64,000 nt of DNA. It comes from Ruegeria sp. THAF57 (GTDB lineage: Bacteria > Pseudomonadota > Alphaproteobacteria > Rhodobacterales > Rhodobacteraceae). Of the stretch, positions 53,011 to 61,364 are shown piece by piece (the first letter of the stretch is position 1; each line of letters starts with the position of its first letter). The translations under genes were made by a program, and so were the position numbers. The DNA is taken from the NCBI RefSeq assembly GCF_903914075.1, contig NZ_CAIWNQ010000001.1:1-64000 (forward strand), written 5' to 3'. The notes under the pieces are model-generated. The model did no database searches, was not told the DNA's origin, and saw only the letters and a program-made list of their open reading frames with translations.

Positions 53011-53613
53011 TCAAAACCCGAAGCCGCCACCCAAACGATCGCGACGCCGTTGAATCGACAAGCGAAACGCCCAGTCGCTCACCAAGGCAAGCGGGAACAA
53101 AACCCTCTCTCCCAGACCGTCGATGACAGTGAGTTTTCCGCCCCGTTCTTGTGCACGCACTATGTTTTCATAGCTCATGTCGCCAACGATGATGCGGCCT
53201 TTTTCGAGATCATCCAGAAGACCCATGAATTCCTGGCGCAGACGTTCCAACCCTTCGGGATCATTCCTCAGGCCCAACCGTTCCTTATGCAGCGTCGGTG
53301 CAAGATCACCATCCGGGCCTGTCAGTTTCTCGACCACAATTGCCGGCCCCAACGAGGTCGGAGCATAGCCCATGAAACGCGCCAAACGTTCAATCTCGGG
53401 GCGGCCACGATGCAGCGCCGCCAGATATTCGTTTGCCTCACGGTTCCATTGCCGCAGGTTCCCATAACGCCATTCGGCGTATCGAGGGATAAGGTGGTTG
53501 CGGACAGGCTCATCTACCCTGACCTTCAGCAAAGCCTTGTCATTTTCGGGGTGCTGAAAAATCAGGTAGTTGCGGCTTTTGCGCAAAGGGTTCAATTCGC
53601 TCAGATCTATCAT
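53011..53613 (-). CDS. YrbL-like protein kinase-fold protein
   Basis: 200 residues. The fold resembles the PhoP-network protein YrbL: N-terminal LSELNPLRKSRNYLIFQHPENDKALLKVRV (glycine-poor loop and conserved lysine), GPAIVVEKLTGPDG, and the catalytic loop region KGRIIVGDMSYENIV with the aspartate and asparagine of kinase folds; VIDGLGE would be the metal-binding motif. The family is probably a lipid or small-molecule kinase, function unproven. It is convergent with soxG and upstream (in the same direction) of nothing else nearby. Confidence 0.8.
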   Translation of the reverse strand: MIDLSELNPLRKSRNYLIFQHPENDKALLKVRVDEPVRNHLIPRYAEWRYGNLRQWNREANEYLAALHRGRPEIERLARFMGYAPTSLGPAIVVEKLTGPDGDLAPTLHKERLGLRNDPEGLERLRQEFMGLLDDLEKGRIIVGDMSYENIVRAQERGGKLTVIDGLGERVLFPLALVSDWAFRLSIQRRRDRLGGGFGF

Positions 53614-53742
53614 TTTGCCTGCTACCTAGGGCCAGAAGCCGAATATCCCGCCACTGGATTAAATGCTAAACTGAAACCCGTTCATAAATCCTTCTTCTAA
53701 GTGTTACAAATTGCTTTTTTCCGCATGAGAAAAGTGCGCGAA

Positions 53743-55152
53743 CTAAGGTCCGACCGGCGGGTAAGGCAACAGTATGAAGGTTTGATTGCCTTGGGTTTCG
53801 ACAATTGGAATATGCGTCCAACCCCGTGGATCAATCGGCGGCTCGACGTCAGCACATTCGTCGGGTGTCTCATCACAAATAATAACGTCTAGCCCCGTCA
53901 GGTAAACCAAACGCAATCTCAAACCTCGGGGATACTGGATGCCTGCGGGTCCTGCGCCAGTCAGGCCCAGATAATGCCCGTAGATATATACGGTTTCCGT
54001 GATCTCAGGTATTGCGGCGGCCAAGTCCCGGGTGGCTTCTTGCCATGGCGGAACCCTGACATATGTCGCACGTCCAAACAGAATGACCTTGATCAATAGT
54101 ACGTACATAATTGTGATCCGGGCGATGCTTGCCACCCTTCCCGGCGTCAACGACAGATGCAAAGTCGCGGTGGTGAAGGTGAACCCAAGCAATAGCCAAA
54201 TCCAGCCAAATGCCCGGGCTGGCACCAATACCCCCGACATCAGTGACTTGCCAAGCAAAGGTCCAAGACCCGCCAACATCGCAACTAACACTGTAATGGC
54301 CACAAACCGCTGAGCGCGGAACAATATGCCCCAACCGATAGCAAAGAATGTTAACAGCACAGCCCCACTGCCAGCCGTTCCGCCCCCGAATTGTCTGATC
54401 GTCATGTGAAGATAGACGCGTAGTCTTCCGAGATTCTTCATTAGATCCTCGATTGACTGCACCTCGGTCGGGGCGCGCCAGTCGGCAATCGGTATGCCAA
54501 AAACACCATGATAGATGTAATTCAGACTGTAAACGGACAGCATCCCTACACCGAGGCTGAAAAAGAACACGAACAGAGTAGTTGCCATGCTCTTGTATGT
54601 TTTCGGTGCCTTGTAGGACATCAGCACCAAGGTCATCAAAAGAAATGGATATGTTGTATAGGCCATAAAAGACAACGGCACCGCGACGATCAGCAATGCG
54701 ACCGATACCCGATGAGGCAGGAACACGACGCCCAACGCATAAAAGGTAATGGTCCAAACGCCTGGCAGTAGTGTGTTAAACCAAAAGGCGATCATGAATG
54801 CCGGGATCGAAAGCGCGACAAACAGCGCAAAATAGCCCTTGTACCACCCCGGTGCCTCGCGCCCGAGCATGGTGATTGATGTACAAGCGGAAAATGTAGC
54901 CCAAGCCATCAGGTACAAGACAAAGCTTACGGGCGATGACCAAAGTATCGGCCTGAACTGCCACCAATAATTCAGCCAACGCCCTTCATCCAGTGCCTTT
55001 TGATAGGCCATGAACTTTTTCCCCAATAGCGCGGGAAAATCGTCGTGGCGCACAAGCGGATCAACAACCAGGGGCGCGTAGATCACTAGCAAAGCCGCAA
55101 AAGCCAGCAACCACAGGCGCAATAGGTCCTGCCACAATGGTCTTACGTTCAT
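53743..55152 (-). CDS. Polytopic membrane glycosyltransferase (GtrII-like)
   Basis: 469 residues from the ATG at 55152 (TGATG overlap with the methyltransferase stop). About eleven membrane spans; after the first, an extracytoplasmic VRHDDFPALLGKKF motif with the acidic pair typical of GT-C enzymes. Architecture and context (GtrA, GtrB and this protein) fit the serotype-converting gtr systems that add glucose to O-antigen from a lipid-linked donor. The C-terminal ~110 residues are soluble (GWTHIPIVETQG). No close named homologue recognised. Confidence 0.75.
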   Translation of the reverse strand: MNVRPLWQDLLRLWLLAFAALLVIYAPLVVDPLVRHDDFPALLGKKFMAYQKALDEGRWLNYWWQFRPILWSSPVSFVLYLMAWATFSACTSITMLGREAPGWYKGYFALFVALSIPAFMIAFWFNTLLPGVWTITFYALGVVFLPHRVSVALLIVAVPLSFMAYTTYPFLLMTLVLMSYKAPKTYKSMATTLFVFFFSLGVGMLSVYSLNYIYHGVFGIPIADWRAPTEVQSIEDLMKNLGRLRVYLHMTIRQFGGGTAGSGAVLLTFFAIGWGILFRAQRFVAITVLVAMLAGLGPLLGKSLMSGVLVPARAFGWIWLLLGFTFTTATLHLSLTPGRVASIARITIMYVLLIKVILFGRATYVRVPPWQEATRDLAAAIPEITETVYIYGHYLGLTGAGPAGIQYPRGLRLRLVYLTGLDVIICDETPDECADVEPPIDPRGWTHIPIVETQGNQTFILLPYPPVGP

Positions 55153-55898
55153 CACTGGCTCCGGTGCGAGCGCGCGATGACGGATGCGCGGACCTGTGCT
55201 ATTTTGGTGACCGTCGTTTGTGGCAATCTGCGAACGATCATTTTCCGCAAATTCCAGCCAAATGTACCCACCTCTTTCAACGCGCCTGGTTCCACTTTGG
55301 TCGCCAGAACCTCTGCAGGAAGCGTCGCGGCACCAGCTTCGTTTGCGTAAAGGACGCTGTTATAGCGATACCAGGGTTCGATCGAGGCATCGTCAAACAG
55401 AATAGGGCGCAGACAATCATAGGCCGCATAGCCCTGCTCGGCGAACAGTCCCTGCCAGAACGATAATGGCTGTTCATTGATGTGGAACTCGCCACCCTGC
55501 CCCGGCACGGCGGCTGAGAACAGAACCAGATTGCTATGCGTCGTTAGGCTTTGAACCAGACTGGCCGATGCCTCGTGGGGCAAATGCTCGCCCACTTCCA
55601 ACGATTGAGCCAAGCCAAACTTTCGACCCAGATCGACAGGCTGACTCAGGTCTTTGCCAAAAAAGCAGTCCTTTGGAATGGCCAATGTCTCGCGATCGAC
55701 ATAATCCCCGTCCACACCTGCAACATCCTGACACCCGGCTGCCGCCCATTCGGACAACCAGACGCCGCGCCCACACCCAAAATCCACGACACTGTCTGGT
55801 TTGACATGGGATTGAAGCGTTTCGATCAGCCGAACGGCCGACCTGCGCGCACCGCGGTCGATGTAGTCAAAGAACTCGTTGGAATAGATATGCGACAT
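55152..55898 (-). CDS. Class I SAM-dependent methyltransferase
   Basis: 248 residues from the ATG at 55898. SAM-binding motif I is VVDFGCGRGVWLSEWAAAGC, with the acidic end of motif II in VDGDYVD. LGRKFGLAQSLEVGEHLPHEAS is motif III, as in sugar- or polyketide-type methyltransferases with an EVxEH pattern. Between GtrA and the polytopic glycosyltransferase, it probably methylates a sugar of the surface glycan. The acceptor is unknown. Confidence 0.85.
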   Translation of the reverse strand: MSHIYSNEFFDYIDRGARRSAVRLIETLQSHVKPDSVVDFGCGRGVWLSEWAAAGCQDVAGVDGDYVDRETLAIPKDCFFGKDLSQPVDLGRKFGLAQSLEVGEHLPHEASASLVQSLTTHSNLVLFSAAVPGQGGEFHINEQPLSFWQGLFAEQGYAAYDCLRPILFDDASIEPWYRYNSVLYANEAGAATLPAEVLATKVEPGALKEVGTFGWNLRKMIVRRLPQTTVTKIAQVRASVIARSHRSQ

Positions 55899-55907
55899 GA
55901 CCACTCT

Positions 55908-56294
55908 CTAAATTGAGCTTTCTTCGCGATAGACCCACAAACGCAGGATCACGAAATTTATGATGGGAAGAACAACTACGACCAAACCAGCGGCGACCGG
56001 TTCGGCAAGGGCCAGCCTGGGTGCAAGGATGCCCGTTATCATCGACGAAACGACTAAGCCGATCGCGATCATGCACAAAAAGCGGCCAAACTGACCCGGC
56101 GCGACCACTGGCCTACCAAACGTCCAAACGGTTTGGCCAACGTACTGGATAAGGATTGCAGACCCGAATGCCAGCAGGTTTGCGATCCAAGGGGAATTGA
56201 ATATCTGCAGCAGGCCAAGATACGTGACAAAATAGTATGCGGCGACACCGGTTCCGACCACTGCAAACCGAAATATACGTTTGGGTTCACTCAT
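55908..56294 (-). CDS. GtrA family flippase
   Basis: 128 residues, four predicted membrane spans, matching the GtrA family (RFAVVGTGVAAYYFVTYLGLL at the start; FVILRLWVYREE with the conserved arginine and tryptophan at the end). GtrA flips undecaprenyl-phosphate-linked sugar from the cytoplasm to the periplasm. The start overlaps the stop of the GtrB-type gene by 4 bases. Confidence 0.88.
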   Translation of the reverse strand: MSEPKRIFRFAVVGTGVAAYYFVTYLGLLQIFNSPWIANLLAFGSAILIQYVGQTVWTFGRPVVAPGQFGRFLCMIAIGLVVSSMITGILAPRLALAEPVAAGLVVVVLPIINFVILRLWVYREESSI

Positions 56295-57250
56295 GACGTC
56301 TTCTGCGCTCTCTCGGACAGCGTTTCGACGCCATTGCCAACCTGTTCATCCACAAAGAACAATGGCCGCCCCTTGGCTTCGACATAAAGCCGTCCAAGGT
56401 ATTCTCCGATAATGCCAAGGGTCAGCAACTGAATGCCTGAAAAGAAGCTGATGACCAAAACGGTCGACGCCCAACCAGCAACCGTGCTGTACAGGATCAG
56501 CGACCAGAACACGTACACAGCCATCAATGCGGCGATGAGCAGAGTCAGAAAGGCCAGCCGGGTGGCCATCTGCAAGGGCTTGATCGAGAAGCTGGACAAG
56601 GCATCAAACGCCAGCCGGATCATCTTGGACATGGGATACTTGGTCTCACCCGCCAAGCGCGGGTCGCGAACATATTCGATGCCGATCTGATTGAACCCGG
56701 CCCAGGCGAACATTCCCCGGATAAACCGGGATCGTTCGGGCATGTCCAATACCGCATCCAATGCACGGCGGCTCACCAAACGGAAATCACCCGTATCGTT
56801 GGGAATAGGCACATCCGACAACCGATTCAGCACCCGATAAAACCCATGCGCGGTCATCTTCTTCAACCAGCTCTCGCCTTTGCGCTCGCTGCGGCGTCCA
56901 TAGACCACGTCATACCCGCGATCCATCATGGCCATCATATCCTGCAACAGTTCGGGCGGGTCCTGCAAATCGGCGTCCAGCATGAAAATCCGCTGTCCCT
57001 TGGCCGCCATCAAACCCGCCGTCAAAGCGACTTGGTGCCCACGGTTCGTTGACAGCTTTAAACCGCGAACGCCTGCGTGGCTTTCGCTCTGCTTGCAGAT
57101 TTCACCCCACGTGCCATCGGTAGAACCATCATCCACCAGCACGATCTCCCGATCAGTGGACCAGGGATCAGTGGCCGCGACCAAACGCTCGACCAGCATC
57201 GGCACAGAGTCCTCTTCGTTCATACAAGGAACGACTACAGACAATAACAT
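56291..57250 (-). CDS. Glycosyltransferase family 2, GtrB-type polyprenyl-phosphate sugar transferase
   Basis: 319 residues. GT2 fold: VVVPCMNEEDSVPMLVERL, the DxD-like IFMLDADLQDPPELL and the RRALDAVLDMPERSRFIRGMFAWAGF segment typical of the DPM1/GtrB group, followed by two C-terminal membrane spans (about 230-300). It transfers glucose or another hexose from a nucleotide sugar to undecaprenyl phosphate. It heads the four-gene minus cassette GtrB - GtrA - methyltransferase - glycosyltransferase. Confidence 0.9.
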   Translation of the reverse strand: MLLSVVVPCMNEEDSVPMLVERLVAATDPWSTDREIVLVDDGSTDGTWGEICKQSESHAGVRGLKLSTNRGHQVALTAGLMAAKGQRIFMLDADLQDPPELLQDMMAMMDRGYDVVYGRRSERKGESWLKKMTAHGFYRVLNRLSDVPIPNDTGDFRLVSRRALDAVLDMPERSRFIRGMFAWAGFNQIGIEYVRDPRLAGETKYPMSKMIRLAFDALSSFSIKPLQMATRLAFLTLLIAALMAVYVFWSLILYSTVAGWASTVLVISFFSGIQLLTLGIIGEYLGRLYVEAKGRPLFFVDEQVGNGVETLSERAQKTS

Positions 57251-57706
57251 TTAACCTCCGAACGCGAACTGTCCTGCTCGATTATTTGCGATGGGATCGC
57301 TTTTCTAGAACACGTCGCTTTGGTTTTTCTCGTTTTGGGTCGCTGCCCTTGATATCTCAACTGTCACATTTCGCTAATCGGTAAGTTCCAGTTTCCAAAC
57401 CGTAGTTACCGCCGCGACACATCCTTGGGGTCAGTCGCCAACGACCAACCCAATGATGCAATACCGGAGTTATTGCCACCCCATGTGGCAGCATTGCGCC
57501 AATCTTGCGACAAAGGACGGAAAGCTGTCGAAATTCGGTGCCTTACGCGGCAAATGCACTCATGGAACAGAAAAATCCCACGCGAAAACAATATAGTTCC
57601 GTGGATGCCGCGAATTTTGGAACATTCTTCCCAGCGGAGCGGTGGCCAATCACTTTCAAATCACATATTCAGTGCCGCGAGTGTAAAACAGGCAGATATC
57701 AGACCC
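57251..57706. other. 456-base stretch without a confident gene
   Basis: This lies between the divergent GtrB-type gene and nadA. The half next to the GtrB gene is A/T-rich and probably holds its promoter. A minus-strand frame of 61 codons (57406-57591) has a protein-like C-terminus (FRPLSQDWRNAATWGGNN), and could be a small gene or the end of a decayed one; I do not recognise it. An upstream extension of nadA (ATG 57605, or 57425) is formally open but would add unconserved residues. Confidence 0.4.
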
Positions 57707-58759
57707 GTGTTCGACCTACCTGCGCAGCGTGCGCATCTTTCCGAAAAGTACGACCTTAGCCCCTCAGCGGAACTGGCAGCCAGCATGGAAGACATCTATG
57801 CGCGCATGTCCCGAGTCGTTTCGCCAATGGATTGGGCGATCTATGCGCCTTATGTCAAAGCGATCAACGACCTGAAAGCCGAACGCAATGCAGTTGTCCT
57901 TGGCCACAACTACATGACGCCCGAGATTTATCACGGCATCTCGGACTTCGGCGGCGACAGCCTGCAACTGGCGATCAAGGCAACCGAGGTCGAAGCGGAC
58001 GTGATTGTGCAATGCGGTGTGCATTTCATGGCCGAAACATCCAAAATCCTTAGCCCGGACAAGACGGTTCTCATGCCCGATATGGAAGCAGGGTGTTCTT
58101 TGGCCGAATCCATAACAGCGGATGGCGTGGCCGAAATGCGCCGTCGTTATCCCGGTGCACCGGTGGTGTCTTACGTCAACACCACGGCCGAGGTCAAAGC
58201 GGCCTCTGACATCTGCTGCACATCGTCCAACGCGGCGCAGATCGTTGCCGCACTGGACAGCGACACAATCATTATGACCCCCGATCAGTACTTGGCGCAA
58301 AACGTGGCTCGGGACGTTCCACAAAAGAACATTGTCTGGTGGGAAGGATCGTGCATCGTTCACGAACAATACTCGGCCAGCGACCTGCGAGACTTCCGCG
58401 AATGGAACCCGGGCACCCGACTGATCGCGCATCCGGAATGCCCCCCAGACGTGGTGGCCGAGGCTGATTTCTCGGGCTCGACCAGCGGCATAATTAAATA
58501 CGTCACGGATGAAAAACCCGAAAAAGCATTGCTGATCACCGAATGTTCCATGGCTTCGAACATTGCGGACGAACTGCCCGAGGTCGACTTTGTAGGTCCG
58601 TGCAACATGTGCCCATACATGAAGAAGATCACCCTCGAAAAAGTGCTTTATGCGCTGGATACCATGACCGGACAGGTCGAAGTTGACGCAGATGTGGCCG
58701 ACCAAGCCCGTTTGTCGGTTCAGCGGATGATAGACCTTTCGCGCAAACTGGGTATCTGA
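57707..58759 (+). CDS. nadA: Quinolinate synthase
   Basis: 350 residues from a GTG at 57707, giving VFDLPAQRAHLSEKYDL, which matches the usual start of rhodobacteral NadA and its length; the ribosome site there is weak. It condenses iminoaspartate and dihydroxyacetone phosphate to quinolinate. The [4Fe-4S] cysteines are visible in VQCGVHFMAETS, the mid-domain KAASDICCTSSNA and the C-terminal VGPCNMCPYM. The DxxAxL substrate helix and WWEGSCIVHEQY are also typical. nadB follows 8 bases downstream. Confidence 0.95.
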   Translation: MFDLPAQRAHLSEKYDLSPSAELAASMEDIYARMSRVVSPMDWAIYAPYVKAINDLKAERNAVVLGHNYMTPEIYHGISDFGGDSLQLAIKATEVEADVIVQCGVHFMAETSKILSPDKTVLMPDMEAGCSLAESITADGVAEMRRRYPGAPVVSYVNTTAEVKAASDICCTSSNAAQIVAALDSDTIIMTPDQYLAQNVARDVPQKNIVWWEGSCIVHEQYSASDLRDFREWNPGTRLIAHPECPPDVVAEADFSGSTSGIIKYVTDEKPEKALLITECSMASNIADELPEVDFVGPCNMCPYMKKITLEKVLYALDTMTGQVEVDADVADQARLSVQRMIDLSRKLGI

Positions 58760-58767
58760 CCGGGCGG

Positions 58768-60333
58768 ATGCAACACGTCAGCACCAAGCGCGTGGTCATC
58801 ATCGGCGCAGGACTGGCCGCCGTCTATGCCGCGCTGAAACTGGCACCGCGACCCGTCGTGATTATCTCGCCCGAGGCGCTGGGGACAGGCGCAAGCTCGG
58901 CCTGGGCGCAGGGGGGTGTCGCCGCTGCGATGGCCGAAACTGACAGCCCCGAGGCTCATGCCGAAGATACCGTGCGCGCAGGGGCCGGTTCGGTTCTGCA
59001 AGAGGTAGCTGATTTCGTCACGCGCGCCGCACCGGATCGTATTCTTGACCTGTCAAATCTTGGCACCGACTTTGACCGAACCAGCGACGGGGCCTTTGTT
59101 CAATCCCGCGAGGCCGCCCACTCGGCCGCACGGGTCGTCCGTGTGAAGGGCGATCAAGCGGGTGCGGAAATCATGCGCGCATTGTTCACCGCACTACGTG
59201 CGACGCCGTCGATCCAAGTGATTGAAGGGGTGCAGGCCATCGGCTTTGACAGTGATGGCCAGCAGGTTCAGGGCGTCTACCTGACCCCGGCGGATGGATC
59301 AGATACGCCCCCGATTGCGTTGCACGGGGCGGCTTATGTATTGGCAACTGGTGGGTCCGCCGGGCTTTATGCCCAAACAACCAACCCGACCCGTATCCGA
59401 GGTCAGGGCATAGGCATGGCGGCACGAGCCGGAGCGAAAATTGCAGATGCAGAATTCGTTCAGTTCCACCCAACGGCGATCAGTGTCGGCGAAGATCCCT
59501 GCCCACTGGCCACCGAAGCCCTGCGCGGCGAAGGTGCAGTTCTGATCGACAAGACTGGTCACAGGTTCATGCCGGAGCTGCATCCGGATGGAGAACTCGC
59601 GCCAAGGGACATTGTCGCCCGCGCGGTCTTTCTGCAAACCCAGTCCGACTTGCAACCTGCGCTGGATACGCGGCAGGCCATCGGCGTCGACATCGCGTCG
59701 CAATTCCCTGCAGTTACCGAAGCCTGTCGTCGCAATGGCGTCGATCCTGTGCTGTCGCCCATACCTGTCACGGCCGCCGCGCATTATCATATGGGCGGCG
59801 TTGCGGCAGACCTGTCCGGGCGCAGCACATTGGGCGGGCTTTGGGTTTGTGGTGAGGCGGCCTCGACCGGGCTGCATGGGGCAAACCGGCTCGCTTCAAA
59901 CGGATTGCTAGAGGCGTTGGTGTTTGCACGCACCTGTGCGCGGGACATTGCAAAGCATGTCCCTTGTGACGATGCCGAACAGGTAAATCTGAATTTTGCA
60001 CCCATTTGCCGAACAGCGATCTTGCAAGCCACGGCAGACCTGCGCGGGATCATGACTGATCTGGTTGGCGTCGTCCGTACCGAAACGGGCCTGCGCCAAG
60101 CATTGAAGCGCATTGCGCTGCTCGAAGCCGAAAACCAGAACTCACCTGCCTTTCTGAATATGACGGCGACCGCGACATTGATCACAGCTGCAGCATTGAT
60201 GCGAGAAGAAAGCCGCGGCGCGCACTACAGGTCGGATTTTCCGCGTACGCACTCCGGCCCCGGACAACGATCAATGCTGACGCTTGAACAGGCGCTGGCG
60301 TTTCGAGACAAATACACAAAGGAAAACGTATGA
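58768..60333 (+). CDS. nadB: L-aspartate oxidase
   Basis: 521 residues. FAD motif VVIIGAGLAAVYAALKLA; the NadB/succinate-dehydrogenase active-site segments SSAWAQGGVAAA, EFVQFHPTAI, YHMGGVA and CGEAASTGLHGANRLASNGLLEALV are all present. It oxidises aspartate to iminoaspartate, which NadA uses. The ATG overlap with nadC (4 bases) shows one operon. The C-terminal helical domain is slightly short compared with E. coli NadB. Confidence 0.97.
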   Translation: MQHVSTKRVVIIGAGLAAVYAALKLAPRPVVIISPEALGTGASSAWAQGGVAAAMAETDSPEAHAEDTVRAGAGSVLQEVADFVTRAAPDRILDLSNLGTDFDRTSDGAFVQSREAAHSAARVVRVKGDQAGAEIMRALFTALRATPSIQVIEGVQAIGFDSDGQQVQGVYLTPADGSDTPPIALHGAAYVLATGGSAGLYAQTTNPTRIRGQGIGMAARAGAKIADAEFVQFHPTAISVGEDPCPLATEALRGEGAVLIDKTGHRFMPELHPDGELAPRDIVARAVFLQTQSDLQPALDTRQAIGVDIASQFPAVTEACRRNGVDPVLSPIPVTAAAHYHMGGVAADLSGRSTLGGLWVCGEAASTGLHGANRLASNGLLEALVFARTCARDIAKHVPCDDAEQVNLNFAPICRTAILQATADLRGIMTDLVGVVRTETGLRQALKRIALLEAENQNSPAFLNMTATATLITAAALMREESRGAHYRSDFPRTHSGPGQRSMLTLEQALAFRDKYTKENV

Positions 60334-61178
60334 CCGTTCCTGCCCTACCCGACCTGATCCTAGAACCGATTGTGCGCGCAGCGTTGATGGAGGATTTGGG
60401 ATCCAATGGCGATGTCACCTCGTTGACGGTCATACCGCCAGAAACAACCTACTCTGCTCGGCTAAACGCACGTGAAGATGCGGTGGTGTCCGGCATGCAA
60501 GTGGCAGAGCTTGCCTTTCGTCTGGTAGACCCTGCGCTTGATATCGTTCGCCACGTGCAAGATGGCCAACGCTGCGCCAAGGGAGACACCTTGTTGGAGA
60601 TACACGGCCGTGCGGCCTCGATCCTGTCTGGTGAACGCGTAGCGTTGAACTTTGCCGGACGCCTTACGGGGGTGGCGACGGCGACTGCCGGTCTGGTTTC
60701 TGAAACCAAAGGCACCAATACGCGTATCACCTGCACCCGCAAGACAACGCCCGGCCTGCGTATCGTCGAAAAACAGGCCGTACTGCACGGCGGTGGGTTT
60801 AATCACCGCTTCTCATTGTCGGATGCCATTCTGATCAAGGACAACCACATCGCCGCCGCCGGAGGAGTTCGGGCGGTCCTCGAAGCAACCAAGGCGCGTG
60901 CGTCCCACATGATGAAAGTTGAAATCGAAGTGGACCATTTGGAACAACTGGAAGACGTGCTTACGGTTGGGGGTGCGGATGTCGTCTTGTTGGACAATAT
61001 GACCCCAGACATGCTGTCCAAAGCGGTTTCGATGGTAGACGGGCAAATCACAACCGAAGCCTCTGGTAACGTGACCAAAGAAACAGTGGCCGCGATCGCA
61101 GCCACGGGCGTCGACTACATCTCGTCCGGGGCGCTGACGCATTCCTACAGGACAATCGATCTGGGTCTGGATTTCTAG
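60330..61178 (+). CDS. nadC: Nicotinate-nucleotide pyrophosphorylase (carboxylating)
   Basis: 282 residues. It converts quinolinate and PRPP into nicotinate mononucleotide. Conserved segments: RVALNFAGRLTGVATAT, ITCTRKTTPGLRIVEKQAVLHGGG, LIKDNHIAAAGG, KVEIEVDHLEQL, VVLLDNMTPD and EASGNVTKETV, which carry the basic and acidic active-site residues. It completes nadABC; a tRNA-Ser gene follows on the opposite strand. Confidence 0.97.
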   Translation: MTVPALPDLILEPIVRAALMEDLGSNGDVTSLTVIPPETTYSARLNAREDAVVSGMQVAELAFRLVDPALDIVRHVQDGQRCAKGDTLLEIHGRAASILSGERVALNFAGRLTGVATATAGLVSETKGTNTRITCTRKTTPGLRIVEKQAVLHGGGFNHRFSLSDAILIKDNHIAAAGGVRAVLEATKARASHMMKVEIEVDHLEQLEDVLTVGGADVVLLDNMTPDMLSKAVSMVDGQITTEASGNVTKETVAAIAATGVDYISSGALTHSYRTIDLGLDF

Positions 61179-61184
61179 GCTGGG

Positions 61185-61274
61185 TGGCGGAGAGACAGGG
61201 ATTCGAACCCTGGAGACGGTTTCCCGCCTACACACTTTCCAGGCGTGCGCCTTCGACCACTCGGCCACCTCTCC
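61185..61274 (-). tRNA. tRNA-Ser (anticodon GGA)
   Basis: On the minus strand, GGAGAGG opens a 7-base acceptor stem that pairs with the 3' TCTCTCC, followed by discriminator G and encoded CCA. The D-arm GCCGAGTGGTCGAAGGC, anticodon loop CTGGAAA (GGA), a long variable arm and TTCGAAT in the T-loop fit class II tRNA-Ser. Length is 90 bases including CCA. Confidence 0.97.
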
Positions 61275-61364
61275 GTGGGCGCGATATTTGGACTATCGCT
61301 TGGGGATTTGCAAGGCCCGAATATAGCGAAAATTCAACCTTTTCGGATCGGGCCGAAACCGGCC

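Noticed and set aside
57425..57706. 94-residue extension of nadA
   Set aside because: The added sequence looks like translated non-coding DNA and NadA proteins of this group start at VFDL/MFDL; the GTG at 57707 gives the normal length.
57764..58705. Minus-strand frame of 313 codons opposite nadA
   Set aside because: Shadow frame of nadA; repetitive-looking histidine/arginine-rich product.
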